64,000 nt of DNA from VXMO01 sp965219405 (GTDB taxonomy: Bacteria; Chloroflexota; Dehalococcoidia; UBA6926): NCBI GenBank assembly GCA_965219405.1, contig OZ244736.1:1302001-1366000 (forward strand), given 5' to 3'. The notes under the pieces are model-generated. The model saw nothing but the letters and a program-made list of their open reading frames with translations, searched no databases and had not been told where the DNA came from. The translations under genes and the position numbers were made by a program. Positions 46,419 to 55,143 of this stretch are shown piece by piece (positions within the stretch are counted from its first letter, which is position 1; every line of letters starts with the position of its first letter).

Positions 46419-47786
46419 CTAAACCCGCGCTGTTTCCCGGCGTCTTTCCCGCTTGCCGGTACCCCGAGCAACCGACGCATTCTTCCTGCGCGCGGCGCGC
46501 TCTGAGTTGTCGTTAGTCGATGTCACAGATGTCTCAGTTGAAGAGGACTTCGCTCCGTTTCGCCCGCCGAATCTATTCGTCAGGCGACGCCATGGTGAGA
46601 GGATGCCGCCAGACTTGCTGCTCGGCCCGGAATGGAACGATGGATGCGTTAGGGGATCCTCGATGGTTCCTGCCCAGATGAGGGTTCCAATGGCCGGGAC
46701 CCACGCCGCGTTACCGGATATGGCGAGAGGTATGCCCTCAATGCCGCGCGGCGCTGCCCAGTGAATGGGCATGGAGATTACCGAACGTCCGAGTTGAGAG
46801 AGCCCGTCACGCAAGATCGGCTGGCCGGCGATGGCCAGGCCGCCCGGCAACTCGCGATCTCCTGCGATACTCTCGATGGCGGTTTCAGTTAGAGAGAAGA
46901 GCTCTTCGGCTCTGTCACGGAGCGTTGCCACCATCTCCACTCGGTCAATGTCGATGCCCTCATCGGCGACCGTTATTGCGGCGCGTGGCGGCCCCACGGT
47001 GTTGGAAAAGGTTGCAACCTGTTCCAGCACAGCTTCTGCAGTGGGGTAGGGCAGATCGAGGGCAATTGAGAGATCGTTGATGAAATGCTGAGCGCCGATT
47101 CCGATCTTCGCCGAACCAAGATACTGGCCGTAATGCATGACGGTGATCGTGCTCATTCGCTCGCCAATGGAAAGAACTGCAGCGCCGCGTTCCCGCTCCG
47201 TGTCGGTCAGCGCGCCGTGACTCTCCGCCACCGGCCCGGCCATTAGGGCAACCCTTTCGCTGTCCACCAGCCCCGCAGCCTCACGGATTCTTGCCGCCGT
47301 GTCAGCCTCACATGAGACGGACATCGAGAGAACTCGAAGGTCTTGGCCTGTCTTGCCAACCGGCAGGCGCTCCGTCTCTTTTCCGTCAAGCAAGTACACC
47401 TGAGGAATGACATGGATCACGTGGCGATCATTGGACGCGAAGGCAGGGCGACTCTTCTCCATCAGCCGCTCTCCGTCCGCCTCTACTACTGCTCCACGGG
47501 GGCCGGATGGCCGGATGCTTGCTTCCGTCTCGTGGAACTGGATCTGGCCGGTGGGAACGACAAATACTACGTTCTCAAGAGGGAAGTCGACAGATGTCCG
47601 CAGTTTCCGGGAGATGCCGGACAGGGCGGTTGCCAACTCATGCGCATCGACGACTGTCTGGTCTTCGATACCTGCCGAGGGCGCCTCCATGCCAGTGAGC
47701 ATCCGGGTAGACCCAGGACGATGTCGTGCGACTGCGACCCGAAGTTTCCTCTCACCGAGTTCGATGCCAGCGACTATCCGATCCAT
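46419..47786 (-). CDS. ftsA: Divergent FtsA-like actin-fold division protein
   Basis: A 455-residue protein with the FtsA layout: IVAGIELGERKLRVAVA (phosphate 1), a 1C/SHS2-like domain with FHETEASIRPSG, and GAAVLSIGERMSTITVMHYG where ordinary FtsA has DIGGGTTDI, so the phosphate-2 loop is degenerate. ELPGGLAIAG is the adenosine motif. The C-terminus holds WRRLTNRF, a plausible membrane-binding amphipathic helix, and then an unusual Arg/Ser-rich tail of about 50 residues. Its place between rsmH and ftsZ supports the call; ATP binding may be altered. Confidence 0.8.
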   Translation of the reverse strand: MDRIVAGIELGERKLRVAVARHRPGSTRMLTGMEAPSAGIEDQTVVDAHELATALSGISRKLRTSVDFPLENVVFVVPTGQIQFHETEASIRPSGPRGAVVEADGERLMEKSRPAFASNDRHVIHVIPQVYLLDGKETERLPVGKTGQDLRVLSMSVSCEADTAARIREAAGLVDSERVALMAGPVAESHGALTDTERERGAAVLSIGERMSTITVMHYGQYLGSAKIGIGAQHFINDLSIALDLPYPTAEAVLEQVATFSNTVGPPRAAITVADEGIDIDRVEMVATLRDRAEELFSLTETAIESIAGDRELPGGLAIAGQPILRDGLSQLGRSVISMPIHWAAPRGIEGIPLAISGNAAWVPAIGTLIWAGTIEDPLTHPSFHSGPSSKSGGILSPWRRLTNRFGGRNGAKSSSTETSVTSTNDNSERAARRKNASVARGTGKRERRRETARV

Positions 47787-47884
47787 CTCTCGCTACTCCC
47801 CACGATCTCACTGCTTCCCGCGCTACGCTGCCCGCAGCCCTCTCGTACCTATGCTTTCCCCGCGCTGTGCTGCTCTTGACCGAC

Positions 47885-48826
47885 CTACGCTGCGACGCGC
47901 TCCGCGATCCGCAGCCGGGCCGATCGGCTTGCGGGGTTGCGCGCAATCTCCGCGATGGATGGGGTGATTCCCTGCCGCCGCGGGAGCCTGACCGTTGCCG
48001 TGTGCTCACACGTGCAAACCGGTTGGGCAGGGGGGCAAAGGCAGTCCTTTGCCTCCTGGTGGAGGAACCGCTTGATAACGCGATCCTCCAGACTCTGGTA
48101 TCCGATGACGGCCAATTTGCCGCCGGGGCCCAACAACTCCAGTGCCTGCGGGAGGGCCGACTCCAGGGCCTGGAGATCTGCGTTGACGACCATCCGAAGC
48201 GCCATGAACGCTTTGGTGGCCGGGTGTATTCGCGCCGCGCTGCGCTGCCCGACTGCGAGCTCGATGCACTCAACGAGCTCCCGTGTCGTGTTCAGTGGTC
48301 GTCGCCCCATGAGTGTCCTCGCGATGGACCGGGCCGACCACGCATCCTCCTCACCGTACGTTCTGAGGAGGTCGATGAGCTCCTGCTCCGGGAGATCATT
48401 CACCAGGTCTGCGGCGGTAACGTCTTGCCGAGGGTCATACCGCATGTCCAGTGGCTGATCGTCCTGGAATGTGAAGCCGCGACGTATAGCCTGCAACTGC
48501 CGAGAAGACAGACCAACATCCATGATGATTCCCTGCGCCTGCGTAAAGCCGTGTGCGACTGCCACCTCTTTAAGGGACGCGAAGTTCGCCTGCACCAGCG
48601 TGTAATGCGCATTCGGCAGGTCCCCCAAACGGCGCGCCGCCGACGAGAGCATCTCCGGATCAGCATCCATGCCTAGTACCTGCGCGCCCGCGGAAACGAG
48701 CGCCTCAGTGACGGATCCCTCACCGAGTGTGCAGTCGATGAACTTCGCTCCGGCATGCGGCTGAAGCGTTTCGACGACTTCGTCCAATAGGGCAGGGACA
48801 TGGTAGATATGCGAATTCGCTACCAT
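47885..48826 (-). CDS. rsmH: 16S rRNA (cytosine1402-N4)-methyltransferase
   Basis: A 313-residue SAM-dependent methyltransferase. HVPALLDEVVETL at the start, FIDCTLGEGSVTEALV (motif I, with LGEGS in place of the usual GxGGH), IIMDVGLSSRQL and the C-terminal YQSLEDRVIKRFL are characteristic. The ATG at 48826 has AGGAGGGAG immediately upstream, which rules out the longer open frame to 48934. It heads the rsmH-ftsA-ftsZ cluster; mraZ, mraY and mur genes are missing around it. Confidence 0.92.
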   Translation of the reverse strand: MVANSHIYHVPALLDEVVETLQPHAGAKFIDCTLGEGSVTEALVSAGAQVLGMDADPEMLSSAARRLGDLPNAHYTLVQANFASLKEVAVAHGFTQAQGIIMDVGLSSRQLQAIRRGFTFQDDQPLDMRYDPRQDVTAADLVNDLPEQELIDLLRTYGEEDAWSARSIARTLMGRRPLNTTRELVECIELAVGQRSAARIHPATKAFMALRMVVNADLQALESALPQALELLGPGGKLAVIGYQSLEDRVIKRFLHQEAKDCLCPPAQPVCTCEHTATVRLPRRQGITPSIAEIARNPASRSARLRIAERVAA

Positions 48827-48954
48827 GACTCCCTCCTTGCTCCCAATCCTTCTCTGTTCAGGGACACTCGATGGGTATTCCCGCGCGTCCCTTGTTCCCC
48901 GTCGCACGAACAATGTAAACCGAAATGAAGCCATTCCCTAGGATTTGTCATGCG

Positions 48955-49069
48955 GTGTCCACTCAACGAAAAGTTGCTCGATTCGTGGACGAAACTACGA
49001 TATTGACAGAAGGCGAAAAACTGGTGGATGATTGAGTCAACGAAAAATTAGTTTCGGAGCAGTGGACAC
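48955..49069. promoter_or_regulatory. Inverted and direct repeats in the rsmH / DUF5343 divergent region
   Basis: A perfect 9-bp inverted repeat, GTGTCCACT (48955-48963) and AGTGGACAC (49061-49069), brackets the start region of the DUF5343 gene. Between the arms TCAACGAAAA occurs twice (48963-48972 and 49037-49046). The stretch seems more AT-rich than its surroundings. It could be an operator pair or the end of a small inserted segment; no transposase is visible. Confidence 0.4.
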
Positions 49070-49840
49070 GTGACAACAAGCTCCAGGTCGCGCGGGATGG
49101 CGCCTCCCTACGGCTCATACAAGAGCTGGGAGACCTTTATAGCTTTCGTGAAAACCGACCTCGATCCGCTACCGGATCGGTTAGACAGCAGCGTTTGGCG
49201 TACTACGCCGTTCTCAGGCTCTACACGATCTGCGATCCAGGGCGCTCTGCTTTTTTTCGGCCTGACAGACCCACAGGGAAAAACCGATCGGCGGCTTGAA
49301 ATGCTTGCCAGAGCGCCAAACGAAGAGGTGAAGCGGCAGCTCCTGGCGGCGTTGTTCGACGAGAGGTATGGGCCACTGCTTGAAGGCATCGACCTGCCTC
49401 GGGCAACTCGTGGACAGATCAAGTCGGCGTTCCAGAGAGCCGGATCCGGCACTGAGACCTCCGAGAAAGCCGTCAGTTTTTTCGTCTCGTTTGGGGGTGA
49501 AGCCGGAAAAGAGTTGCATCCGGCACTTTTCGGACGCAATCAGGGGACAAGGACACGACGAAAAACTGCGGTTAACCGAAAAGATGGTGACGGACAAGCC
49601 GAAAAAATTGAAGAGTTGCCGAAAAGGGAAGTTTCTTCCGAAAACTCTTTACCAATAAACGAAAACAACGTTATTCGCCAAGATGGGATTCATCCGGCCA
49701 TTCTTGGGGTGCTTGAGGCTCTGCCCAAGGACGGCCAGCAGTGGACGAATGCAGAACGAGAGAAGCTCAAGGTGGCCTTCGGTTCACTCCTCGATCTGAC
49801 CTATCCAACCATTGATGACAGAAACGCCCGGATGCTCTGA
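49070..49840 (+). CDS. DUF5343-like protein
   Basis: A 256-residue protein whose first 140 residues (APPYGSYKSWETFIAFVKTD, then AIQGALLFFGLTD and LLAALFDERYGPLL) match the pattern of DUF5343, a family of unknown function. The middle (residues 150-200) is charged and low-complexity. GTG 49070 touches the right arm of the inverted repeat; ATG 49097 just before APPYGSY is an alternative. Its coding sequence appears more A-rich than its neighbours, which may indicate transfer. It stands alone between rsmH and mogA. Confidence 0.7.
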   Translation: MTTSSRSRGMAPPYGSYKSWETFIAFVKTDLDPLPDRLDSSVWRTTPFSGSTRSAIQGALLFFGLTDPQGKTDRRLEMLARAPNEEVKRQLLAALFDERYGPLLEGIDLPRATRGQIKSAFQRAGSGTETSEKAVSFFVSFGGEAGKELHPALFGRNQGTRTRRKTAVNRKDGDGQAEKIEELPKREVSSENSLPINENNVIRQDGIHPAILGVLEALPKDGQQWTNAEREKLKVAFGSLLDLTYPTIDDRNARML

Positions 49841-49912
49841 CGGTGGAAGCCAGGCGTGAGCCGCACCATGCGCCACGTGCAAGGAATGCCAGAGCCGCGC
49901 TAGACTGCTGAT

Positions 49913-50419
49913 ATGACCGATATTCGTGTTGCCGTCCTTGTTGCCAGCGATTCCGGCGCTGCCGGAGACAGGGCAGACCGAAGCGGAAAATTAATCGAAG
50001 AATTAGTCGCCGCGGCGGGCTGGATCGCATCCGAAAAGGCCATCACGCCGGATGATCGAGCCATTATCGCCGCTCAACTCCGCTCCTGGGCAGATAGTGG
50101 CGACGTTGCGCTCATTGTGACAACCGGCGGAACGGGCGTTGGACCGAGGGACGTGACTCCGGAGGCGACACTGGACGTGGTGGATCGAGTTGTGCCCGGG
50201 ATGGCGGAGCAGATGCGCGCGCAGACGGTCGCACAGACTCCAATGGCCATGACATCGCGCCAGGTTGTTGGGATTCGCGGGCAGACGCTGATCATCAATC
50301 TTCCCGGCAGTCCAAAGGCCGTGCAGGAGTGTCTGGACGTTCTGATGCCGGTTCTGCCGCACGTTCTTGAAGTGCTCAGCCAGCCCCGCACGGACGAGCA
50401 TCCGACGCAGCAGGTGTAA
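49913..50419 (+). CDS. Molybdenum cofactor biosynthesis protein, MogA/MoaB family
   Basis: A 168-residue MoCF domain that adenylates molybdopterin before metal insertion. VAVLVASDSG, VTTGGTGVGPRDVTPEAT and INLPGSPKAVQECLDVL are the family signatures. No other moa/moe gene is nearby, so its pathway partners are elsewhere. It precedes trmD by 8 nt on the same strand and is probably co-transcribed with it. Confidence 0.9.
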   Translation: MTDIRVAVLVASDSGAAGDRADRSGKLIEELVAAAGWIASEKAITPDDRAIIAAQLRSWADSGDVALIVTTGGTGVGPRDVTPEATLDVVDRVVPGMAEQMRAQTVAQTPMAMTSRQVVGIRGQTLIINLPGSPKAVQECLDVLMPVLPHVLEVLSQPRTDEHPTQQV

Positions 50420-50427
50420 TCGCTCCG

Positions 50428-51174
50428 GTGAAGGTCCACGTCGTCACACTCTTCCCCGGTCTTTTTCCCGGGCCCCTTGGTGAGAGCATCATCGGGCGGG
50501 CGCTGGGCAGCGGTGTCGTTGAGTTGTGTCTGCACGATCTCCGCGATCAGGGGGAGGGGCCGCACAAGGTTGTTGATGACGCGGCATTCGGCGGCGGCCC
50601 CGGCATGGTGCTCAAAGCAGGCCCGCTTGCCTCATCCATTGAGGAGGCCCGTCATGGGACAGGTGAGGGCGACGGGAGCGAATCGCCCGTCGTTCTGATG
50701 GATCCGCAAGGCGAGCGCCTGACTCAAACAGTGGTGGATCGATTCGCCGGTTTGGACGACATAATTATCGTCTCGGGGCGGTATGAGGGAATCGACGAAC
50801 GCGTCCGCCAACGACTGATCACGCATGAGATTTCCATTGGCGACTATGTCCTAACGGGCGGAGAACTGCCGGCGATGGTCTTCATCGAGGCCGTCGCGCG
50901 TCGAGTGCCCGGTGTCCTTGGGGGCGAAAATTCCGGCAAGGCCGACTCGTTCGCGTCAGGCCTATTGCAGCATCCACAGTACACACGGCCAGCGGTGTGG
51001 GAGGAGGAAGCCGTTCCGGAGATTCTGCTCTCCGGTGATCATGCGCGGGTGGATCGGTGGCGGAGAGAGCAATCACTGCTGCGGACTCTGCAGAGAAGGC
51101 CGGATCTGTTGGAGACTGCGGCTCTTTCCGATGCTGACGTGTTGTTCTTGAGGGAGAGGGGTTGGGAGGGCTAA
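50428..51174 (+). CDS. trmD: tRNA (guanine37-N1)-methyltransferase
   Basis: A 248-residue SPOUT methyltransferase. VHVVTLFPGLFPG, DDAAFGGGPGMVLKAGPL, VSGRYEGIDERV and GDYVLTGGELPAMV, which form the trefoil knot and SAM pocket, are intact, as is the C-terminal HPQYTRPAVWE segment. It starts with GTG 50428. It lies upstream of rplS, the usual bacterial trmD-rplS pairing, although a promoter-like sequence lies between them. Confidence 0.95.
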   Translation: MKVHVVTLFPGLFPGPLGESIIGRALGSGVVELCLHDLRDQGEGPHKVVDDAAFGGGPGMVLKAGPLASSIEEARHGTGEGDGSESPVVLMDPQGERLTQTVVDRFAGLDDIIIVSGRYEGIDERVRQRLITHEISIGDYVLTGGELPAMVFIEAVARRVPGVLGGENSGKADSFASGLLQHPQYTRPAVWEEEAVPEILLSGDHARVDRWRREQSLLRTLQRRPDLLETAALSDADVLFLRERGWEG

Positions 51175-51178
51175 CGGG

Positions 51179-51233
51179 GACCGGATTCCGGCACCGTATC
51201 GAAGTACGGGGCCTGCTTTCTCGGGAATGAGGG
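51179..51233. repeat. Degenerate hairpin element between trmD and rplS
   Basis: GGATTCCGGCACCGTATCGA followed by TTTCTCGGGAATGAGGG resembles the ends of the dispersed hairpin elements with a scrambled centre. Confidence 0.45.
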
Positions 51234-51259
51234 ATAGGGAGAGAGCGTAGGGGCGGATT

Positions 51260-51289
51260 TTGCTATTGAGCGGCGCTTGGTCGTATACT
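51260..51289 (+). promoter_or_regulatory. Candidate promoter for rplS
   Basis: TTGCTA (51260-51265) and TATACT (51284-51289) are separated by 18 nt. This would give a leader of about 100 nt before rplS, in which GCGCGCGGG and a purine-rich GAAAGG near the start codon are visible. Not tested. Confidence 0.5.
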
Positions 51290-51399
51290 CACTACTGCTG
51301 CCGCCGATGCGAATGCGGGCGGCGCCCCAAACTATTGGAGCAATCACATATTGTCATGCGTTTCCGCGCGCGGGAACACTTATGAAAGGCGCTTGAACC

Positions 51400-51942
51400 A
51401 TGGATGTCGGCCATCTGCTGACCTCAATTCCCAAGCAGCACCGTTATCAGTACGTCCGCCCGGGCGATACCGTCCGCGTGTACTACCGGGTTGTTGAGGG
51501 CGAGCGCGTTCGCACGCAGCAGTTGCAGGGCGTGGTCATGTGGATGACCCGCAGCGGCCCGAACGCGAATATTACGATTCGTCGCGTGATCCAGGGGATC
51601 GGTGTTGAGCGCACATTCCTCCTCAACTCGCCACGCCTGGAGCGCATCGATGTTGTCCGACAGGGCAAGGTTCGCCGCGCTCGCCTGTACTACCAGCGTG
51701 GCCGGACGGGCCGCCGCGCCCGCATCAAGACCGGCACGCGCGCCCGCCGCATTATCGAGGACAGCGCGGTGCTTGAGGCCGACGTTCCGGTTGCCGTGGC
51801 CGAGGATGCCGTGGTTGAAGAAGAGATTGAGGACGAGGCTGCAGTGGAAACCGAAGAGGCTCCTGAGGCGTCTGAGGCCGCGGAATCAGAAGAATCGTCC
51901 GATAACACGGACTCCGAAAATTCTGAGGACAAGCAGAGCTAG
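51400..51942 (+). CDS. rplS: Ribosomal protein L19 with an acidic C-terminal tail
   Basis: The first 120 residues are standard L19 (YVRPGDTVRVYYRVVEGERV, GVERTFLLNSPRLERIDVVR, GKVRRARLYYQRGRTGRRAR), a 50S protein at the subunit interface. Ordinary L19 stops near residue 115-120; here about 60 more residues follow, almost all Asp, Glu, Ser, Ala and Val (such as VEEEIEDEAAVETEEAPEAS), and must be disordered. GAAAGG precedes the ATG. The tail could bind a basic factor or counteract the basic body, but no function is known to me. Confidence 0.93.
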   Translation: MDVGHLLTSIPKQHRYQYVRPGDTVRVYYRVVEGERVRTQQLQGVVMWMTRSGPNANITIRRVIQGIGVERTFLLNSPRLERIDVVRQGKVRRARLYYQRGRTGRRARIKTGTRARRIIEDSAVLEADVPVAVAEDAVVEEEIEDEAAVETEEAPEASEAAESEESSDNTDSENSEDKQS

Positions 51943-52007
51943 AGTCTCTCACGGGCAGTCGGCGTATTGCTCATCCGTCTCCGGTTTCGCGGCATGCCAG
52001 TACTTTC

Positions 52008-52523
52008 ATGAGAGAGATTAGTCGCAGGTTTCTACCGGTCGTTATCGTTGCGACCGCTATCACCTTTACCGTGATCCTGCAGGGCTGCTCGGATCCTGAA
52101 CCGACGCCCACGCCTTCCGTACCCGATGAGCCAGTTGTCACGAGCTTTGACCGCGTTGTGACTGTCACGCGCGTCATTGATGGCGATACTGTGGATGTAT
52201 GCTGCCCGCAGGAACGAATCCGCCTGCTTGGCATTGACTCGCCGGAAAGCGATGAGCCGCTGTTCGACGAGGCGAAGGCGCTTGCGAAGCAGCTTGCCGA
52301 CGGGCAGAGCGTTCGCCTTGAGAAATGTATCGAGGAGGCTGACCAGTATGGCCGACTGCTGCGGCACATCTTCGTCGACGAGACACACGTCAATCGGGAG
52401 ATGGTATCCGCCGGCCTCGCCACGGCCTATGAATTCTCGCTCAATCTCAACCCATGCTATGTCACCGAGCTGCGGGCGGACCAAGACGCGGCGCAGTCGG
52501 CCGGCCTCGGCATGTGGGAATAG
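52008..52523 (+). CDS. Lipoprotein with thermonuclease (SNase-like) domain
   Basis: A 171-residue protein with a signal peptide and lipobox (VILQGC). The nuclease core contains VIDGDTVDV (metal Asp), RIRLLGIDSPE (catalytic Arg and Glu) and QYGRLLRHIF (second Arg), so all staphylococcal-nuclease catalytic residues are present. Additional cysteines in the core (VCCPQER and EKCIEE) may form disulfides. Anchored outside the membrane, it probably degrades extracellular DNA/RNA for nutrients or defence. It lies between rplS and priA. Confidence 0.85.
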   Translation: MREISRRFLPVVIVATAITFTVILQGCSDPEPTPTPSVPDEPVVTSFDRVVTVTRVIDGDTVDVCCPQERIRLLGIDSPESDEPLFDEAKALAKQLADGQSVRLEKCIEEADQYGRLLRHIFVDETHVNREMVSAGLATAYEFSLNLNPCYVTELRADQDAAQSAGLGMWE

Positions 52524-52562
52524 CCCGTCAACGACTACCACTGAGCGTGCGGGGTCGGTATT

Positions 52563-55013
52563 GTGCCGTATGCACAGGTAGCGGTGAACGCTCCGGGCGC
52601 GGGGCGGCGATCCTACAGTTACTCCATACCTGATGAGCTTGCCGATCAGGTGCAGGCGGGGCATGGCGTCATCGTCCCGTTCGGTCGGCACACGTTCCAG
52701 GGCATCGTGCTGGAAATCACGGACGAGCCGGGGTATTCCCGAACGCGGCCTATTGAGTCGCTTGTCGCCGATGATCCGGTTATCGGCGCGCCGCTTATTG
52801 GTCTTGGCGAGTGGATGGCAACTTACTATCACACCGATCTCTATACGGCCTACCGTCCCATGCTGCCGCCGGCGTTCGAGCGACGGCAGACGATCATCGT
52901 GCGGGTGACGGAGGCGGGGCAGGACGTAATCGAGACCGTTTCACCGAGGCGCGCGGAGATCCTTGATTTCGTTTTGGACGCCGGTGAGACGACCACCGCC
53001 GCCATCCGTGACGAGTTCGGGGCGAGGGCCGCCCGCGACGTGACGGCGTTGACGGGCAGGGGCTATCTGGACGCCTCCGAGGTGTGGGAGGGGCCGCGCA
53101 TCTCCCCTCGCATGGATATTTTTGTCGAGGCGGCCATTCCGTTTGATCATCTGAGTGCCAAGGTAGTGGAACTGCGGGCGTCCGGCGCATTTCGTCAAGC
53201 AGACGCGTTGGACGCGCTCGCGGCGAATCCGGGTAGGGGGCTAGCCGACCTGCGCCGCGTTTCAGGAGCGTCTCGTAGATCCTGGGATGCGCTTGTGGAG
53301 GCGAGAGTTATCACCCTGGAGGAACGGGAGACGCGCCGTGATCCTCTTGCCGCACGTGCAGGTTCTCCACCCATGCCGGACCTCCAACTCACTCCCCACC
53401 AAAAGGACGCGCTGAATCATGTGACGGCGAGCATCGATGCCGGTGACTCCGACGTTTATCTGCTGCACGGCGTGACGGGAAGCGGCAAGACAGAGGTGTA
53501 CCTGCAGGCGTTTCGGCGGGTCATCGAGAAGGGCAGGCGGGGCATCATGCTCGTGCCGGAGATCGCGCTGACGCCGCAGACGATCGGCCGGTTCTGGGAG
53601 CGATTCCCCGGTCGCGTCGCCGTCTTCCACAGCGGGCTGACGCTGCGGGAGCAGTATGACGAATGGCGGAGCATCGCGGAGGGTCAGTTTGACATCGTGA
53701 TCGGCTCGCGGAGCGCTGCGCTCGCCCCCATGCCGGACGTCGGCCTGATTGTCGTGGACGAAGAGCAGGAGTGGACGTACAAGCAGGAATCGCCCGCGCC
53801 CCGCTACCACGCGCGGGACGTTTCTATTGAAAGGGCGCGGCGAGAGGGAGCGGTTGTTGTGCTTGGCACCGCGACGCCGGACGTCGGCACGATGTACGCC
53901 GCGCTCAGGAATGAGATCACGTTGCTGGAGCTCCCCGGACGGATTACGGCCACAGCGGACTGCGGTGACACGGGGTGGACGGAGCGCCCCCTCGCGGACG
54001 TGGGCGTCGTCGATCTGCGGCAGGAGCTGATGGAGGGCAACCGCAGTATTTTTTCCCGGGCGTTGCGTGAAGCATTGACTGAGGCCCTGGGTCGCGGCGA
54101 GCAGGCGATCCTGTTTGTGAATCGGCGTGGGGCGGGGCAGGCCGTGCAGTGCCGGGCGTGCGGCCATACGATGCGGTGCCGCCGCTGCACGACGGTGATG
54201 ACGTACCACGCAGACGAACGCATTGTGTGCCACCTGTGCGGCGATAGACGACGCTCACCCACGCGCTGTCCACGCTGCCGACGCAACACCATCCGGGCCA
54301 TCGGCGTCGGTACGGAGCGCGTGGCGGCGGAGGCAGAGGTCGCGTTTCCGGGGGCGCGTGTTATCCGGTGGGACCGCGATGCCGTGAGCGAAGCCCGGGG
54401 ACATGAGCCGATCCTGGGGGAGTTCGCGAATGGTCGGGCGGATATCCTTGTCGGCACTCAGATGATCGCCAAGGGACTGGATCTCCCCGGTGTCACTGTG
54501 GTCGGTGTTGTGAACGCGGATATCGGGCTGCACGCGCCGGATTTTCGTGCTTCGGAGAGGATATTTCAGCTGCTCTGCCAAGTGGCGGGCAGGGCGGGGA
54601 GAGGTCATGCGCCGGGCCGTGTGATTGTGCAGACGTATGAGCCGGAGAACCAGGCGATACAGGCCGCAGCGGCGCAGGACTATCGACAGTTCTACCTGGA
54701 GGAAACGCAGTTCCGTAGGCAGCTTCGCTACCCGCCGTACAGTCGCATGGCGCGGCTGACGTGCGCTCGGGCATCGCGGCGAGACGCGCAGTCGGCGGCG
54801 GAACAATTGGCACGGGCGTTGCGTGTTGAGATACGCGCCCGGGGAATTATGAACACCCGCGTAATCGGCCCCGCGCCGGCTGCCTGGGAGCGGCTGCGGG
54901 GGCGGTATCGCTGGCAGATCACGATCGTTGCCGATGAGCCGACGGAGCTGCTGGAGACCGTGGCACTACCTCCTGGCTGGATGGTGGACGTGGATCCGAT
55001 GTCGAGTGGCTAA
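52563..55013 (+). CDS. priA: Primosomal replication restart helicase PriA
   Basis: An 816-residue helicase. The N-terminal DNA-binding domain begins QVAVNAPGAGRRSYSYSIP; Walker A is HGVTGSGKTEVY; motif II reads VVDEEQEWTYKQE, with Gln where PriA usually has His (DEEH). Eight cysteines in the zinc-binding region (CRACGHTMRCRRC, CHLCGDRRRSPTRCPRC) and the helicase motifs GTQMIAKGLDLPGVTVVG and QVAGRAGRG are intact. It starts with GTG 52563. It reloads the replisome at stalled forks. Confidence 0.93.
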   Translation: MPYAQVAVNAPGAGRRSYSYSIPDELADQVQAGHGVIVPFGRHTFQGIVLEITDEPGYSRTRPIESLVADDPVIGAPLIGLGEWMATYYHTDLYTAYRPMLPPAFERRQTIIVRVTEAGQDVIETVSPRRAEILDFVLDAGETTTAAIRDEFGARAARDVTALTGRGYLDASEVWEGPRISPRMDIFVEAAIPFDHLSAKVVELRASGAFRQADALDALAANPGRGLADLRRVSGASRRSWDALVEARVITLEERETRRDPLAARAGSPPMPDLQLTPHQKDALNHVTASIDAGDSDVYLLHGVTGSGKTEVYLQAFRRVIEKGRRGIMLVPEIALTPQTIGRFWERFPGRVAVFHSGLTLREQYDEWRSIAEGQFDIVIGSRSAALAPMPDVGLIVVDEEQEWTYKQESPAPRYHARDVSIERARREGAVVVLGTATPDVGTMYAALRNEITLLELPGRITATADCGDTGWTERPLADVGVVDLRQELMEGNRSIFSRALREALTEALGRGEQAILFVNRRGAGQAVQCRACGHTMRCRRCTTVMTYHADERIVCHLCGDRRRSPTRCPRCRRNTIRAIGVGTERVAAEAEVAFPGARVIRWDRDAVSEARGHEPILGEFANGRADILVGTQMIAKGLDLPGVTVVGVVNADIGLHAPDFRASERIFQLLCQVAGRAGRGHAPGRVIVQTYEPENQAIQAAAAQDYRQFYLEETQFRRQLRYPPYSRMARLTCARASRRDAQSAAEQLARALRVEIRARGIMNTRVIGPAPAAWERLRGRYRWQITIVADEPTELLETVALPPGWMVDVDPMSSG

Positions 55014-55019
55014 CGGAAA

Positions 55020-55048
55020 GTCCCACGGTGTTGCTCGCAAGGTGGGAC
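55020..55048 (+). terminator. Possible weak hairpin after priA
   Basis: GTCCCAC (55020-55026) and GTGGGAC (55042-55048) form a 7-bp stem just past the priA stop. The T-rich stretch TATTTCTCCT follows only after 10 nt, so termination is doubtful. Confidence 0.3.
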
Positions 55049-55143
55049 AGAGTCCGAGTATTTCTCCTGCCTTGTTGCAGTCGTAAACCATGCGGCTATA
55101 CGCTCACGTGAGCAAAGGCCAATTGACGGAGGAAAACGATCGG

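Noticed and set aside
47726..48676. Plus-strand open frame opposite rsmH and the start of ftsA
   Set aside because: It spans two real genes in antisense and has no ribosome site or domain.
53262..54233. Minus-strand open frame inside priA
   Set aside because: Antisense to conserved helicase and zinc-site residues.
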